64,000 bases of DNA from assembly GCF_963675165.1 (NCBI RefSeq), contig NC_087381.1, forward strand, positions 1,240,001-1,304,000, in the 5' to 3' direction. The stretch's first letter is position 1. Every line of letters begins with the position of its first letter. Below are positions 43,894-54,904 of this stretch, one piece after another. The notes under the pieces were generated by a model. That model ran no database searches and was not told the DNA's origin. It saw only the letters and a list, made by a program, of their open reading frames with translations. Source of the stretch: Halichondria panicea. Lineage: Eukaryota > Porifera > Demospongiae > Suberitida > Halichondriidae. A program made the position numbers and the translations under genes.

Positions 43894-44003
43894 AGATGAG
43901 TGGGAGGCTGCTCATTTTAGTATGCAGGTGTATTGTTATTAACTAAGAACCCCAAATAAGAATACACCTACATATACTAAAATGGGCAGCCTCCCACTCA
44001 TCT
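43894..44003. repeat. Hairpin repeat (GTGGGAGGCTGC), copy 3
   Basis: Near-identical to 23791-23900, as expected for the duplicated block. Confidence 0.75.
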
Positions 44004-44439
44004 TGGCATCAGATGACTCAGAACATCGCATCAGCCTCTTAAGCGTGTTCAATTCAGTGTTCCTGCATGCATGCATGCTAGTAGTGCTCAGGCACTTTTA
44101 ACTGGCTACTTTATGTATCTATACACCTATGATGAAACGATCTGAAGTCAATGATGTCATGGGAATGTGGTACCTCTGACACGAAGGCAGTTCATTGGTT
44201 TAATAGAGATAGAATCATTACAAAAGTTATATTCTCAAGAATAGTTATTAGGAACTAAATGGCTCATAGTTTCTGCTATAAAGTGGGGTTCCAAATTATT
44301 GCTCTAAAGATTGTCATGCCAGGTAGGGTTCCGCTCTAAAGATTGTCATGCATATATGCCTGCCCTGTATTAATTATTGTTTTGCCAGTGTATATAGTGC
44401 AGACAGACATGTATAATTATGTTGAGTCAGGAATACATG

Positions 44440-44764
44440 TAGTTGGGCATGGCCCGATTGTCCCTGGTGGGAAGACGGGTTTCAAGCCAATCTGGGATTT
44501 GTCTTTGCTGCAACTATACTTGCAGCCCAATCAGATTGCAGCATTTCTAATGTGGTCTGTGTCACGTCCAGGCCAGTTGCGCAACCGCAAGCAAGGTACA
44601 ATTATTTAACACCCACTTCAGAATAAGAATATTCATACTACTAGTGATGTCACTTCCAGTTTTTTGTCACTGCTATCAGCGTGTTACATAATCCAGCAGC
44701 ACAAATCCTGACATAAGCTTGAAATCCCGATCTCCCTTCAGGGACGGCCGGGCCACGCCCAACT
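44440..44764. mobile_element. TIR element, about 325 bp, copy 3 of 3
   Basis: Ends TAGTTGGGCATGGCCCGA and GGGCCACGCCCAACTA. Close match to 24319-24639, with a CAGGC duplication near 44,570. Confidence 0.85.
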
Positions 44765-45039
44765 AGAATACATGTTGAGCTGATATTACTATTAATTTTC
44801 AGTTTAAAAGAAGCCATTTAAAATTGTGCATGTGCTTAGCTTTTAATTTGGATGCCCTAATTGCATATTTGATGAGGTCAGATCTTTCTAAACTTTCCAA
44901 AAACAATCTGGACCACCAGCACTCATCAAGTTATGATCATTCAAATTTGAGATTACAGTACATTGTACATGTATATGCCTCACAAACGGCTGTACAGAAT
45001 ATTTATTAAGTTTCAGTTCTAGGATTTGATATGTCTATT

Positions 45040-46287
45040 TTAGCGTATGTACATCTCTATTATCTCAATAGGTGTCTCTTCATCATCAATGTCTTGATCA
45101 GAACAAAGCCTCAACTCGATATTATCTGTAGTTGGTTGAGGGAGTTGCTTGCAGAACCACGGTGGATTGTTGAACTCACAGCAAGTACTGGTACCCCCGC
45201 ATCCCTGACCATCCCAGAGTGGATCATCAGTGTAAAAGGTATTATGACGAAATGCTTGTCGACTTCCAGTTTCACAAAAGTAGTCTTGACCGATGAAGGG
45301 AGGTACAACTCCAGTGTAGGGGAGGTCAGGTTGTGTGCAGGGACAAACCTCGGCATCGGATTGAATTTCATCGATTGCATTAGCGAATGTCCAGATGTGC
45401 TGACGAGGCGACTGTCCATGGGTTAGGCTCACACCATCAACGTAAACATCATCAATAGATAAAGCTCTGTTATTGAAATATGGAGTGAAAGCATCCGGAG
45501 TACTACTTTGATATGCAATGATTCGACCACAAACGTTTGAGTACTCCACCCCATAAGTTGGAAAGATAGTGGAAGTACACACTGCTCGTCCTTCCATTCG
45601 GCCACAAGTACGCAATGGTGGTGTTGTCCTGGTTACCAGTCTCAATTCAGCTGGGCAGTTTTGGTTGAGATCGGTCATGTCGAGGTTGGCTACCCTCATC
45701 CATCCTCTTGCAGTGTTGCAGCTACAGCTTGTTCGATTCATGTCACAGTAGACCCGAGCACGAGAACTAGTGTGAGGGGCCATCCAGTATTCTCCAGATG
45801 GTCGGTCTTGAGAGATATCACTACAAGAGCTTGCTGGATTGTTGATTGTTCCAAGATTAAAAGACTCAATTGTGCTGGATTGGTTATTTATTTGTTCCCT
45901 CATTGACTGATCTTCCTGGTTTTTCAACTCTATATTGGTGTACACCAGTGCTGCCACAGCTACTAACAGAGACAGAACAAAAGCTACGACGGCAAAAATT
46001 GCAAACCACTTTTTAGCACATCCTTTCCTTTTTTTCTTTGTATTGCTCAGAACATTGGAGGTGGAATTACTTTCTGTTATATTCGTTTCTCCGCTTATTG
46101 CATAGGCTGTGTTAATTTTTGATGCGAACGTTTCTCTCCCATTGTTCTCAACGACACTGTAGCCATTATCTTGGGAGGAATATCTCTCATCTTGAGAAAT
46201 TTCGTCGTTATTGTAAGCAGTGTCTTGTGTTTCTTTTTCTCTTCTGTTGCTAGCATGCACAATATTGTAGGCAGTGTTTGGTTCCAT
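45040..46287 (-). CDS. Array receptor, intact, 415 residues, short stalk
   Basis: Single exon from ATG 46287. The cytoplasmic tail (1-92) has tyrosines 7 (TAYNIV, TxYxxV pattern), 25 (TAYNND), 36 (ERYSSQ), 43 (NGYSVV) and 62 (TAYAIS), then KKKRKGCAKK. The helix is at about 93-116. The stalk is short (NQEDQSMREQINNQSSTIES). The ectodomain (about 145-415) is complete: PASSCSDI, SGEYWMAPHT, VYCDMNRTSCSC, GWMRVANLDMTD, the Cys-rich core and the DIDDEETPIEIIEMYIR end. One change from the family is ARGWMR in place of AGGWMR. Variable loops read GRAVCTS, QSDAEV and RQAFRHNTFYT. It is the intact counterpart of the truncated copy at 24910-25315. AATAAA (complement) lies at 45002-45007. With 19938 it forms the short-stalk subclass. 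Confidence 0.86.
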   Translation of the reverse strand: MEPNTAYNIVHASNRREKETQDTAYNNDEISQDERYSSQDNGYSVVENNGRETFASKINTAYAISGETNITESNSTSNVLSNTKKKRKGCAKKWFAIFAVVAFVLSLLVAVAALVYTNIELKNQEDQSMREQINNQSSTIESFNLGTINNPASSCSDISQDRPSGEYWMAPHTSSRARVYCDMNRTSCSCNTARGWMRVANLDMTDLNQNCPAELRLVTRTTPPLRTCGRMEGRAVCTSTIFPTYGVEYSNVCGRIIAYQSSTPDAFTPYFNNRALSIDDVYVDGVSLTHGQSPRQHIWTFANAIDEIQSDAEVCPCTQPDLPYTGVVPPFIGQDYFCETGSRQAFRHNTFYTDDPLWDGQGCGGTSTCCEFNNPPWFCKQLPQPTTDNIELRLCSDQDIDDEETPIEIIEMYIR

Positions 46288-46669
46288 AATTCACTGTTGA
46301 AACTCTACTACTGGCTTGAAATATAGAGGCTGTTACTGTATAGACTTATTGTAGTTGCTGTGTTATACAGTGCAACATGCCCTCGGTGCATTTCCCTTCT
46401 AGGTTTGTCTAATTGATATCTCCTTATTCAGTATGTGTTTAAGTTATCAATGCCAACAGTTACAGGAGAATTGTGGGAGGCTTGTGGTATAATTTATGGT
46501 GATTCTACCACTCATATGTTAATTTGTTCAGACCCCTTGCTCATTTTGGCACCTATAACACACCATAATATGCAATGTTTGTAAACAGAGCAGAACGATT
46601 TGATTCCTCATATCGCCATAATTATGATAGAGAGAGAGTATCAAATATAGGCGTACTGTGGTATCAGAT

Positions 46670-46893
46670 GTATGCAGAGAGTAACGTGACTTCCTGTATC
46701 TGTCACAAGCTTGGAATTTGCACACTGACCAATCCAAGCGTGAGTGATGTAATCTATCAAGAAAGTAGATTACATCACCCACACTTAGATTAGTTGATAG
46801 ATTACATCACCCACGCTTGGATTGGTCAGTGTGCAAATTCCAAGCTTGTGACAGATACAGGAAGTCAGGTTACTCTCCGCTTACATCTGATGT
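46670..46893. repeat. Palindrome, about 110-bp arms
   Basis: The run from CAGATGTATGCAGAGAGTAA through CTGTATCTGTCACAAGCTTG and GACCAATCCAAGCGTGAGTG returns in reverse complement from about 46,800. The arms meet around AGATTACATCACCCACAC. The single left arm alone is present at about 25,690-25,800, so this copy has gained a second arm by inverted duplication. Confidence 0.75.
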
Positions 46894-47066
46894 ACAATAG
46901 TAGATTATGCTCAAGACGATTGTTACCTTTCTTTTATGCTCAAGTCCACAGCCTAGTCAAATTGCCTATTATTCTTTTCATGTTTAATTGCAAAATACGT
47001 ATAATTTATACAGAATTTGTGTTATGTTGGTATTTAATGTGTTTAGTTCTATGATTGACTAAGTGT

Positions 47067-48327
47067 TCAGCGTATGTACATCTCAACTATCTCAATGGGT
47101 GTGTCTTCATTACTAATACGCTCATTTCCACAAAGCCTCAACTCTATATCGTCTGTAGTCGGTTGAGGGAGTTGCTTGCAGAACCACGGTGGGTTGTTGA
47201 ACTCACAGCAAGTACTGTTACCCCCGCATCCCTGACCATCCCAGAGTGGGTCATCATGATAGAAGGTATTATATCTAAATTTCTCTCTGCTTCCAGTTTC
47301 ACAGAAGTAGTCTTGACCGATGAAGGGAGGTACAATTCCAGTGTAGGTGAGGTCAGGTCGTCTTGTGCAGGGACATGCATAACCAGTGGATTGAGTTTCA
47401 TCGACTGCATTAGCAAATGTCCAGATATGGTGACGAGGCGACTGTCCATGGGTTAGGCTCACACCATCAACGTAAACATCATCAATAGATAAAGCTCTGT
47501 TGTAGAAATATGGAGCAAAAGCATCCGGTGAAGCAATTTGATATGCAATGATTCGACCACAAATTTTTAAATACTCCACCCCATACGTTGAATAGGTAGT
47601 GGACACACATCGTGCTGGTTCTTCTATTCGGCCACAAGTACGTAATGGTGCTGTTTTCCTGTTCATTAATCTGAGTTGGACTGGGCAGTTTTGGTTGGGA
47701 TTGGTCATGTCAAGGTTGGCTACCCTCATCCATCCTCCTGCAGTGTTGCAGCTACAGCTTGTTCGGTCCATGTCACAGTAGACCTGAACACGAGAGCTAG
47801 TGTCAGTGGCAATCCAGTATTGTCCAGATGGTCGGTCTTGAGAGATGTCACTACAAGAGCTAGCTGGGTTGTTGATTGTTCCAAGATTAAAAGGCTCAAT
47901 TGTGCTGGATTGGTTATTTAGTTGTTTTGTCATTGACTGATTATCCTGGTTCTTCAACACTATGTTGGTGTACACCAGTGCTGCCACAGCTACTAACAGA
48001 GACAAAAAAGCAACAACTAGGACAGTAAAGATTGCAAACCACTTCTTAGTACATCCATTTTTAGCACATCTTAGACTTTTTTTGTTTGTATTGCTCAGAA
48101 CGTTGGAGGTGGAATTAGTTTCTGTTGTAAACACTTCTCTGTTTATTGCATAGGCTGTGTTATTTTTCAATGCAAACGTTTCTCTCCCATTGTTCTCAAC
48201 CATAGTATAGCCATTATCTTGGGTAGAATAGATAATTATTGTAAGCAGTATTTTCTTTCAATGCAATGGCTTGTGTTTCTCTTCTCTTGCTGGAGTGCGC
48301 AACTTTGTAGGCAGTGTTTAGCTCCAT
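47067..48327 (-). pseudogene. Receptor copy with 4-nt insertion near the start
   Basis: The leader and ATG 48327 give MELNTAYKVAHSSKRRETQ. In the codons for TAYNxYSTQD the sequence AATAATTATCTATTC replaces the family AATATCTATCC/AATAACTATTC. The extra ATTA creates ATAATTAT at 48232-48239 and ends the frame within a few codons. From an in-frame ATG at 48203 (MVENNGRETF) a 378-residue frame is fully intact. It has the rest of the tail (TAYAIN), a helix at about residues 52-76 of the shorter form, a short stalk (NQDNQSMTKQLNNQSS) and the whole ectodomain to NEDTPIEIVEMYIR. It could be expressed from the internal ATG without its first three tyrosine motifs. Loops: EPARCVS, QSTGYA and REKFRYNTFYH. 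Confidence 0.82.
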
Positions 48328-48415
48328 AATTCACCGTTGAAACTCTACCACTGACTTGAAATAGAGAGGCTGTTACTGTGCATGCATGGGGTTCATGTAG
48401 TTCCCATGTTTTATA
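48328..48415 (-). promoter_or_regulatory. TATA box and leader of the 47067-48327 gene
   Basis: TATAAAA (complement) at 48409-48415, 82 bp before the ATG. The leader is GTAGAGTTTCAACGGTGAATT. Confidence 0.5.
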
Positions 48416-50590
48416 CTAAGTGGTGCAGCACTCGGTAAATATTTCCCTTTCAGATTTGTCTAATGCAGCATCGATGAGTTACAGGTTGTTGTGTAACTTG
48501 TTACAAGAGAAGTGTGCATGGGAGGCTTGCATGATGATTCTACTGCTTGCTTGTTTGTTCTGACTGCTTGCATGATGATTCATTCATTTGGCACTGCATG
48601 CGCATGATAACACAACACCTTGTACCATGGTTTCGAATTCACCAAAGATCGGTTTTAATTACATGCATATAATTATTATACCATGGCTGTCACAATAATG
48701 CTCTTCTTGCAGAAACTTCGATATTTGCTGTGTATACATTCCTGTACTTTTATAGGAAGTTTTGTAGGGTGTATGCATGTGGATGGTGCTTAGAACACAA
48801 CACACTTAGCCAAGACTAGGTTTTAATCGTTGTGCCGCCAAGTGCATTAGGTAACTGAGAGTCCATCTAAGTGCACCAGATTAAAATATGCGATTTTGGC
48901 TAGCTAGTTCTCAGTAAAGGATTTAGTGCTGTCACATTGATCTCTATAGTTATACAACTTGACCAGTTTTCTACCTGGCTGCTTTTGAATCCATTTCATT
49001 CAATGTCTCAATTTGTTTGTATTTTTCATGAGAACAGTAAGATTCAGCTGTGCGCTCAAATGAATCTCGGCTAGCTAAGTATGGTTTCATTCCAGTGGTA
49101 TCTCCCTATATTCAGTAAGTGTTCGTGTCATTTGATACCAACAGTTACAAGTTGTGGTATAAGAGAATGGTGGGAGGCTTGTGTGATGATTCTACCACTT
49201 GCATGTTTGTTCTGACCCCTTGAATGATGATTCTTTCATTTAGTCACTGTTCCTACCATATTTAGTTGTTTGACAGAATTATTACATGTGTGGCAATGTT
49301 CGTACACAGAGTATGATGATTGGATATTAATTGCTTGTAGTAACATCTTCTCATTTGCTCTGATTATAATTATTACAGCAATTGCAGCACTAAGGTCTGA
49401 GACTAGTCTTCTTAATGTTGCCAACACTTTGTATAGTTTACTCAAATTAAAAAAGCACTTCTATCTATCTATCTACCGTATATATAGCGGGTAAGTTCTG
49501 ATTAGTTAGTACATGGATATTATTTTTGGGGTTGCTGTTTGCAATGCATGTAAAAGTGGTCAATAATCTCTTCTCTTTTGGTGGGAGGTGGGGAACTTTA
49601 CAGAAAGTTCAAATTTGTGTATGTCATATAATGGCACTGCTATACTCCTTTGATCTCAGAGATCAAAAGGCAACAAGTATAAGAGAAGTATGAATTTACT
49701 AACAAATTAAGACTGATAAAATTAATAGGCATGCTTTTCTTGATTATTATAATTATACCAGGTAACCATTATCTTAGCTTTTAGCCTTGATTCCAATTCA
49801 CTTGGATTACTTAACTGTATGGTGTTTACTGTTTACTCATAAAAAAGTTGCGAGCTTTCAGCAAAACTATAAGTTCATTGCATGCTTAAGATAGTTTCAT
49901 TGCTAGTTTGTGTGTTACATGCAGTAGATACATTTCAATGGAACCAAAAACGTACATTGAAAACCTAGTTTGTGGCAGTCAGCACTGGCCAGTATATGGA
50001 ATAGCGAGTGGCCGTACTTCAGAGAGCTGGAATAGCGACAGTCTACTGCATATATGCTTTATAGAGGTGGTAAGCTCCAAGAAGCAATTTTGAAGTACAT
50101 GGGAAGTACATGAGAAAAGTGCCTCAGAGCAGGTATACTATGGGACTTAGTGTACCTTCAACTTACTTATATAATTATACCTAGTGTTCTGTTGCCAAGT
50201 AATTTATTGTAGTCAAGTATCGAGGGCAAGGTTTGAGCATGCACACTAGTCTAAATGAGTTAGACACTATGTGATTTAGAAGCCCTCAGCCACTTTAGTA
50301 CCCTCGCTACGCTCGGGTTACTAAATCAGCCCTTGCGCTTCTAAATTCCATAGACACCTCCAAAACAGTGTCTAACTATTATATAGTTGATGTTGTACTA
50401 TGAATTGTACTCTATGCAAGATGGTTTCTTGCTATGCTTGCATGTGTCAGTTTGTATTTAATATGAGAAATGTAAAGCAATAATTATGCTAGCTAAAAAG
50501 TATAGCATGTGATCTTGGTGACTTAATATTGCAATAACTAATACGTACAGAACATGCGTTAGTTGAGTGTTTAATGTTTATAATAAGTAT
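48416..50590. other. Intergenic duplicated flank, no gene seen
   Basis: Contains the upstream tandem-type segment (to 48,600) and copies of 38,600-39,240 and 36,200-37,200. At about 50,258-50,390 a hairpin-like GTTAGACACTATGTGATTTA ... ACAGTGTCTAACTATTATAT is a relative of the 340-bp foldback elements. The segment near 50,420 shares the TGCAAGATGGTTTCTT arm seen at 18,200. Confidence 0.55.
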
Positions 50591-50950
50591 TTTCAGCGTA
50601 TGTACATCTCAACTATCTCAATGGGTGTGTCTTCATTGCTAATAAACTCATCACCACAAAGCCTCAACTCGATATCGTCTGTAGTTGGTTGAGGGAGTTG
50701 CTTGCAGAACCATGGTGGATTGTTGAACTCACAGCAAGTACTGGTACCCCCGCATCCCTGACTGTCCTATCATCAGAATAATAGACGATACGCTTACTAC
50801 GAATAATGAACAGTCGGCTTCCAGTTTCACAGAAGTAGTCTTGACTGATGAAGGGAGGTACAACTCCAGTGTAGGTGAGGTCAGGTCTTGTGCAGGGACA
50901 TCCCTGTCTATTGGATTGAGTTTCATCATGTGCACCAGCAAATGTCCAGA

Positions 50951-52500
50951 TTTTTTTATTTTTTTTTATTTTTTTTTTTATTAAAGATTTAGCAATTAAT
51001 TGCAAGGATACACAAATAGCTACAAAGCTAGGGTGAAGTGAGTCCTATAACATACGTTTTAATAGTTACAACATGTCAACTAAATGTGAATACAGATGTG
51101 ACTTAAATGAACTTATACTAGTACAGTCTACTAAAGTAAAGTCCTTGTGGCTAACCAGCCTATTCCATATTGTGATTGCATGCGGAAAAAATGAGAATTT
51201 GTAAAAGAATGTTCTACATTGGTAGTAGCCTCGATCCCAGGCCGAGTTTTCGCTTTTATAACGGTTAGGCGAACAACTGGGCCTGGTACTAGTTGTCTGC
51301 GCATGCGTCAGTCGTTCGTCAGATTCTGACGAATGGATATTCTCGTTCACTTTCGTGACATTTATATTCGTGTACTATCGTGTACTAGAAGTCAGTTCCC
51401 GTTTTATCATTATTGGAATCGATTGGAATGGCTCTTAGCTGAAGCTTCTCTCTTCTCTGAAGCTTATTCTGAAGACTGAACAACAAGTGAAGAGGTATAA
51501 AGCTTTGTCAAGCTTGTTAAGGTCAGATATTTTTGTGTGGGCCCTATGGCCGGCTATGCTATCAAGTCTTGTTCATGTTTGGCAAGAATGTAGGTAGACT
51601 ATAGTTTCATCATTAATATGGTGGATCAAGTGAAGAGTGTGAGCTAGAGAACTTGGTGCTGCCATCATCAGCTCGTCGACAATGACACTATAACCGAGAA
51701 ATTTAATATGTATAGATCTACACGTATTTAAAATGTCTACTTCTCTGTACAGGAGCAATGGCTAATATCCAGCTATCCCAACAGTGCTCCTCTTGGCTAT
51801 ACTAACGGACGAGACTGGACAGTTTGAGGTAAGGGTTTAACCGTCTTTGGTTTCTTTTAATATTGTCCTATACTCACAGACACAGGACTGGAGTATGACC
51901 TGCTCATTCGAGCGTTGCTGGGTAGCTCAGAGACATCAAGAGAATCTACGTTTTCTCAAGCAATGAGTTACGAGTTGGGGCCTAGAATCAGAGAAGTCCA
52001 GCAGCCTGCTAAATCTTTTTGAAACGTAATTTGAAGGCATTCAATCATCCTGAAGTTGCCCTGGGTCACTGTAATTGTGCTGCAGCACAACTGGCAACTC
52101 CCCAGGCCTTTTTGAAGCAGCTCCCTATGTCCATCTTTTGTGTACTCACTCTGTGCATTTTCTGTGTACAAATTTCTATTATTGATTTATTAAATATTTT
52201 TGCCGACCACAAATATACAATGAAAATTTGACGCATGTGCAGACAACTAGTACCAGGCCCAGTTGTTCGCCTAACCGTTATAAAAGCGAAAACTCGGCCT
52301 GGGATCGAGGCTACATTGGTAGGGGACCAGAGTAAAACAGTTAACAGTTCTACTACTGTACGTCATATTTCTCTTGGTTGCTGGGTTGTTTGGGAAGTCA
52401 GTTAGATTGTGTAGTATTTTGAAAAGGTGGCATAGCACCGCAGCAAGGCGCCTCAGCTGCAGAGAAGGAAGCCTGGTCAAGGTGAGCAATTCTTCACTTT
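50951..52500 (-). mobile_element. 5'-truncated LINE fragment with poly(A) tail
   Basis: On the minus strand the insertion enters the receptor after GTCAGCACAT and ends in an A/T-rich tail with long A runs (complement of 50,951-50,985) before TCTGGACATTTG of the receptor resumes. Joining 52,500-52,323 to 51,225-51,066 gives one frame: LPSLQLRRL, LCHLFKILHNLTDF, FTLVPYQC|RTFFYKFSFFP, HAITIWNRL, SFKSHLYSHL and a stop. This matches the C-terminal segment that follows reverse transcriptase in many non-LTR retrotransposons (FFP...WNxL...FKxxL). No reverse transcriptase core is present, so the copy is 5'-truncated. It is interrupted by the element 51226-52313. Confidence 0.8.
51226..52313. mobile_element. 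1,088-bp TIR element with captured exons, nested
   Basis: Inverted ends start TAGCCTCGATCCCAGGCCGA and extend about 85 bp (through GTTAGGCGAACAACTGGGCC). A perfect 9-bp direct repeat CATTGGTAG flanks it (51217-51225, 52314-52322). The first ten bases and the 9-bp duplication match the element 21678-22534, so they are one family. The centre has two exon-like pieces. One ends PTVLLLAILTDETGQFE before GAG|GTAAGG (about 51,834). The other starts after ACAG near 51,890 and reads GLEYDLLIRALLGSSETS, then SQAMSYELGPRIREVQ. A second copy of this cargo lies at 60165-60575 without these ends. It has no transposase, so it is non-autonomous. Confidence 0.8.
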
Positions 52501-53410
52501 TCAAATGTGCTGACAAGGCGACTGACCATAGGTTAAGCTCACACCATCAACGTAAACATCATCAATAGATAAAGATCTGTTGGAGAAATATGGTGTAAAA
52601 GCATCCGGAGTACTACTTTGATATGCATTGACTCGACCACAAACTTTTGAATATTCAACCCCATAATGTTGAAAAGGTAATAGACACACATCCTGCTTGT
52701 CCTTCCACTCGGCCACAAGTACGCAATGGTGGTTCTGTCCTGGTTACCAGTCTCAATCCCTCTGGGCATTTTTGGTTGGGATTGGTCATGTCAAGGTTGG
52801 CTACCCTCATCCATCCTCCTGCAGTGTTGCAGCTACAGCTTGTTTGATTCATGTCACAGTAGACCTGAACAGGAGAACTAGTACGGTCAGTGGCAATCCA
52901 GTACTCTCCAGATGGTCGGTCTTGAGGGATGTCACTGCAAGAGTTTGCCGGGTTGTTGATTGTTCCAAGATTAAAAGGCTCAATTGTGCTGGATTGATTA
53001 TTTAGTTGTTCCGTCATTGACTGATCTTCCTGGTTCTTTAACTCTATATTAGTGTACACCAGTGCTGCCATAGCTACTAACAGAGACAAAAAAGCAACAG
53101 CTAGGATGGCAAGGGTTGCAAACCACTTCTTATCACATTTATTTTTAGCACATCCTAATTGCCTTTTTTTGTTTGTATTGCTCAGAACGTCGGAGGTAGC
53201 ATTAGTTTCTGTTGTAAACACTTCTCTGTTTATTGCATAGGCGGTGTTATTTTTCGATGCAAATGTTTCTCTCCCATTGTTCTCAACCAGAGTGTAGCCA
53301 TTATCTTGGGTAGAATAGTTATTGTAAGCAGTGTTTCCTTGCAATGCAATGGCTTGTGTTTCTCTTCTCTTGCTGGAGTGCGCAACTTTGTAGGCAGTGT
53401 TTAGCTCCAT

Positions 53411-53496
53411 AATTCACTGTTGAAACACTACCACTGACTTGAAACAGAGAGGCTGTTACTATGCATGAGGTTAATGTCTAGTTCCCGTGTTTTATA
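53411..53496 (-). promoter_or_regulatory. TATA box and leader of the split receptor copy
   Basis: TATAAAA (complement) at 53490-53496, 80 bp before ATG 53410, preceded by CGAGTGCTGCAC. The leader has GTAGTGTTTCAACAGTGAATT. Confidence 0.5.
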
Positions 53497-53499
53497 CTA

Positions 53500-54900
53500 A
53501 GTGCAGCACTCGGTAAATATTTCCTTTCCAGATTTTCTAATGCATCAATGAGTTACAGGTTGTTTTGTAACTTGTTTACTAGACTGAGAAGTGTGCATGG
53601 GAGGCTTGCATGATGATTCTACTGCTTGCTTGTTTGTTCTAACTGCTTGCATGATGATTCATTCATTTTACACTGCATGCACATGATAACACAACACCTT
53701 GTATCATACTTTCACCAAAAATCAACGTTTTTAGTATGTGCATATAATTATAATACCTTGGCTGTCATAATAATGCTCTTCTTGCAGAAACTTTGATATT
53801 TGCTGTGTATACATTCCTGTGCTTTTATAGGAAGTTTTGTAGGGTGTATGCATGTGGATGGTGCTTAGAACAAAACATTTCTTGGTGATCTAAAGCGTGC
53901 TCAATGCAATAATGTGAACAAAAAATTAATGATTGAATAAGTGTTTCAGTGTATGTACATAATTATCAACTATCCACTAATGACCTCAGCAGAAAGTAAT
54001 TTAGTAATTCGCGTTCCGGGCTTCAACAACGAAAACAATGAAATTTTTACTCCCCTAAAAATTACCTGCTATATTACGGTATATGCTTTAGAGGTGATAA
54101 GCTCCAAGCAGAAATAATGTAATGGTATGCCAGTTAACCACATAATTATATATAATTATTGTAGCATGCATTAATGAAGTTAATGACAGAACTTCCAGGG
54201 CATTTTCAACACAAATAGACTTTATAGATTCGTTTCTTATTTCTCTCTTTATTTGGTAAGTACTTACAGGTTATAATTATGTTATAAGAGAAGGCTTCAA
54301 CAGCCAATGTGTCCTAAGGTACATGAATGTACACCCTAGCAGGGTACATGGGATTTGTACCCTGGAGTATCCTGAGAGTTTCAATGGATATTCCTTAGTA
54401 TCAGAGCACATCATGGTACAAATAACTATAGCTGCAAAATCCGGCATAGTCTTGTTCTTTTTTGCAGGTCTGCATCGTGGATTGAATTGTTGCTAGGGGG
54501 AGGTTCTTTTATAGTGCTGCGGTCAACGTGGTATAAGTCAGATATGCCACACCTACTCAGAGGATATGCACCCCATATATTCTCCTCTTAGGTGTGGTAT
54601 ATCCTATACTTAGTCATTTGTTATCGTCATTTGTCATATAATTATTGTATCTTACATACCAATGTTGCGGTTAATTATAATAATTATGTGATACGTACAT
54701 GACTCCATTGCTAACAGAAAGAGAACATTACTACACTGACTCTGTCAGAACTATAATGTGCATTAATGTATATAATTATGTGTAACTAATTATTCAATAA
54801 TAGCTAAAAGTTATGATTGATAAAATCAAAAAATGGTGCATGTACCCGGGTCTCGGCTCTAATACTGTCTATTTGCATTTAATTGTCTTGCATGAGCGTG
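53500..54900. other. Intergenic, no gene seen
   Basis: The upstream tandem-type segment reaches to about 53,700. A partial TACCGTATATA-type element (GCGTTCCGGGCTTCAACAAC ... TTACCTGCTATATTACGGTA) lies at 54,005-54,083. The segment CACCCTAGCAGGGTACATGG at about 54,346 is the empty site for the element at 21678. An imperfect hairpin (AGATATGCCACACCTACTCA and complement) lies at about 54,545-54,605. From 54,640 the sequence is the 3' flank shared with 57,370-57,650. Confidence 0.55.
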
Positions 54901-54904
54901 TAAT

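Larger units (their letters stand above)
42500..46750. repeat. Direct segmental duplication, copy 2
   Basis: Same order as 21230-25800 but without the elements at 21678-22534 and 23316-23695, and with the complete receptor gene 45040-46287. Around 43,145-43,260 it has extra sequence (TTTTTTCTGGATCCGCCACTG...) absent from copy 1. Confidence 0.8.
50593..53410 (-). pseudogene. Array receptor copy split by nested insertions
   Basis: ATG 53410 begins a well-preserved short-stalk receptor: MELNTAYKVAHSSKRRETQ, TAYNNY, NGYTLV, TAYAIN, a helix at about residues 94-118, and the ectodomain to VSITFSTLWG, where one extra base near 52,668 shifts the frame. The next frame continues from YGVEYSKVCGR to VDGVSLTYGQSPCQHI at 52501. 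There it meets about 1.55 kb of foreign DNA (50951-52500). The ectodomain resumes at 50950 with IWTFAGAHDETQS and runs to VEMYIR and TGA at 50593-50595. A further 7-nt loss between the DD and DG codons shifts the frame again. With three kinds of lesion it is certainly inactive. Loops: EGQAGCVS, QSNRQG and RLFIIRSKRIVYYS. Confidence 0.88.

Noticed and set aside
51968-52231. Frames on both strands inside the nested TIR element as separate genes
   Set aside because: They lie in the captured or downstream non-coding part of the element, and the same short frames reappear in the copy at 60160-60351.
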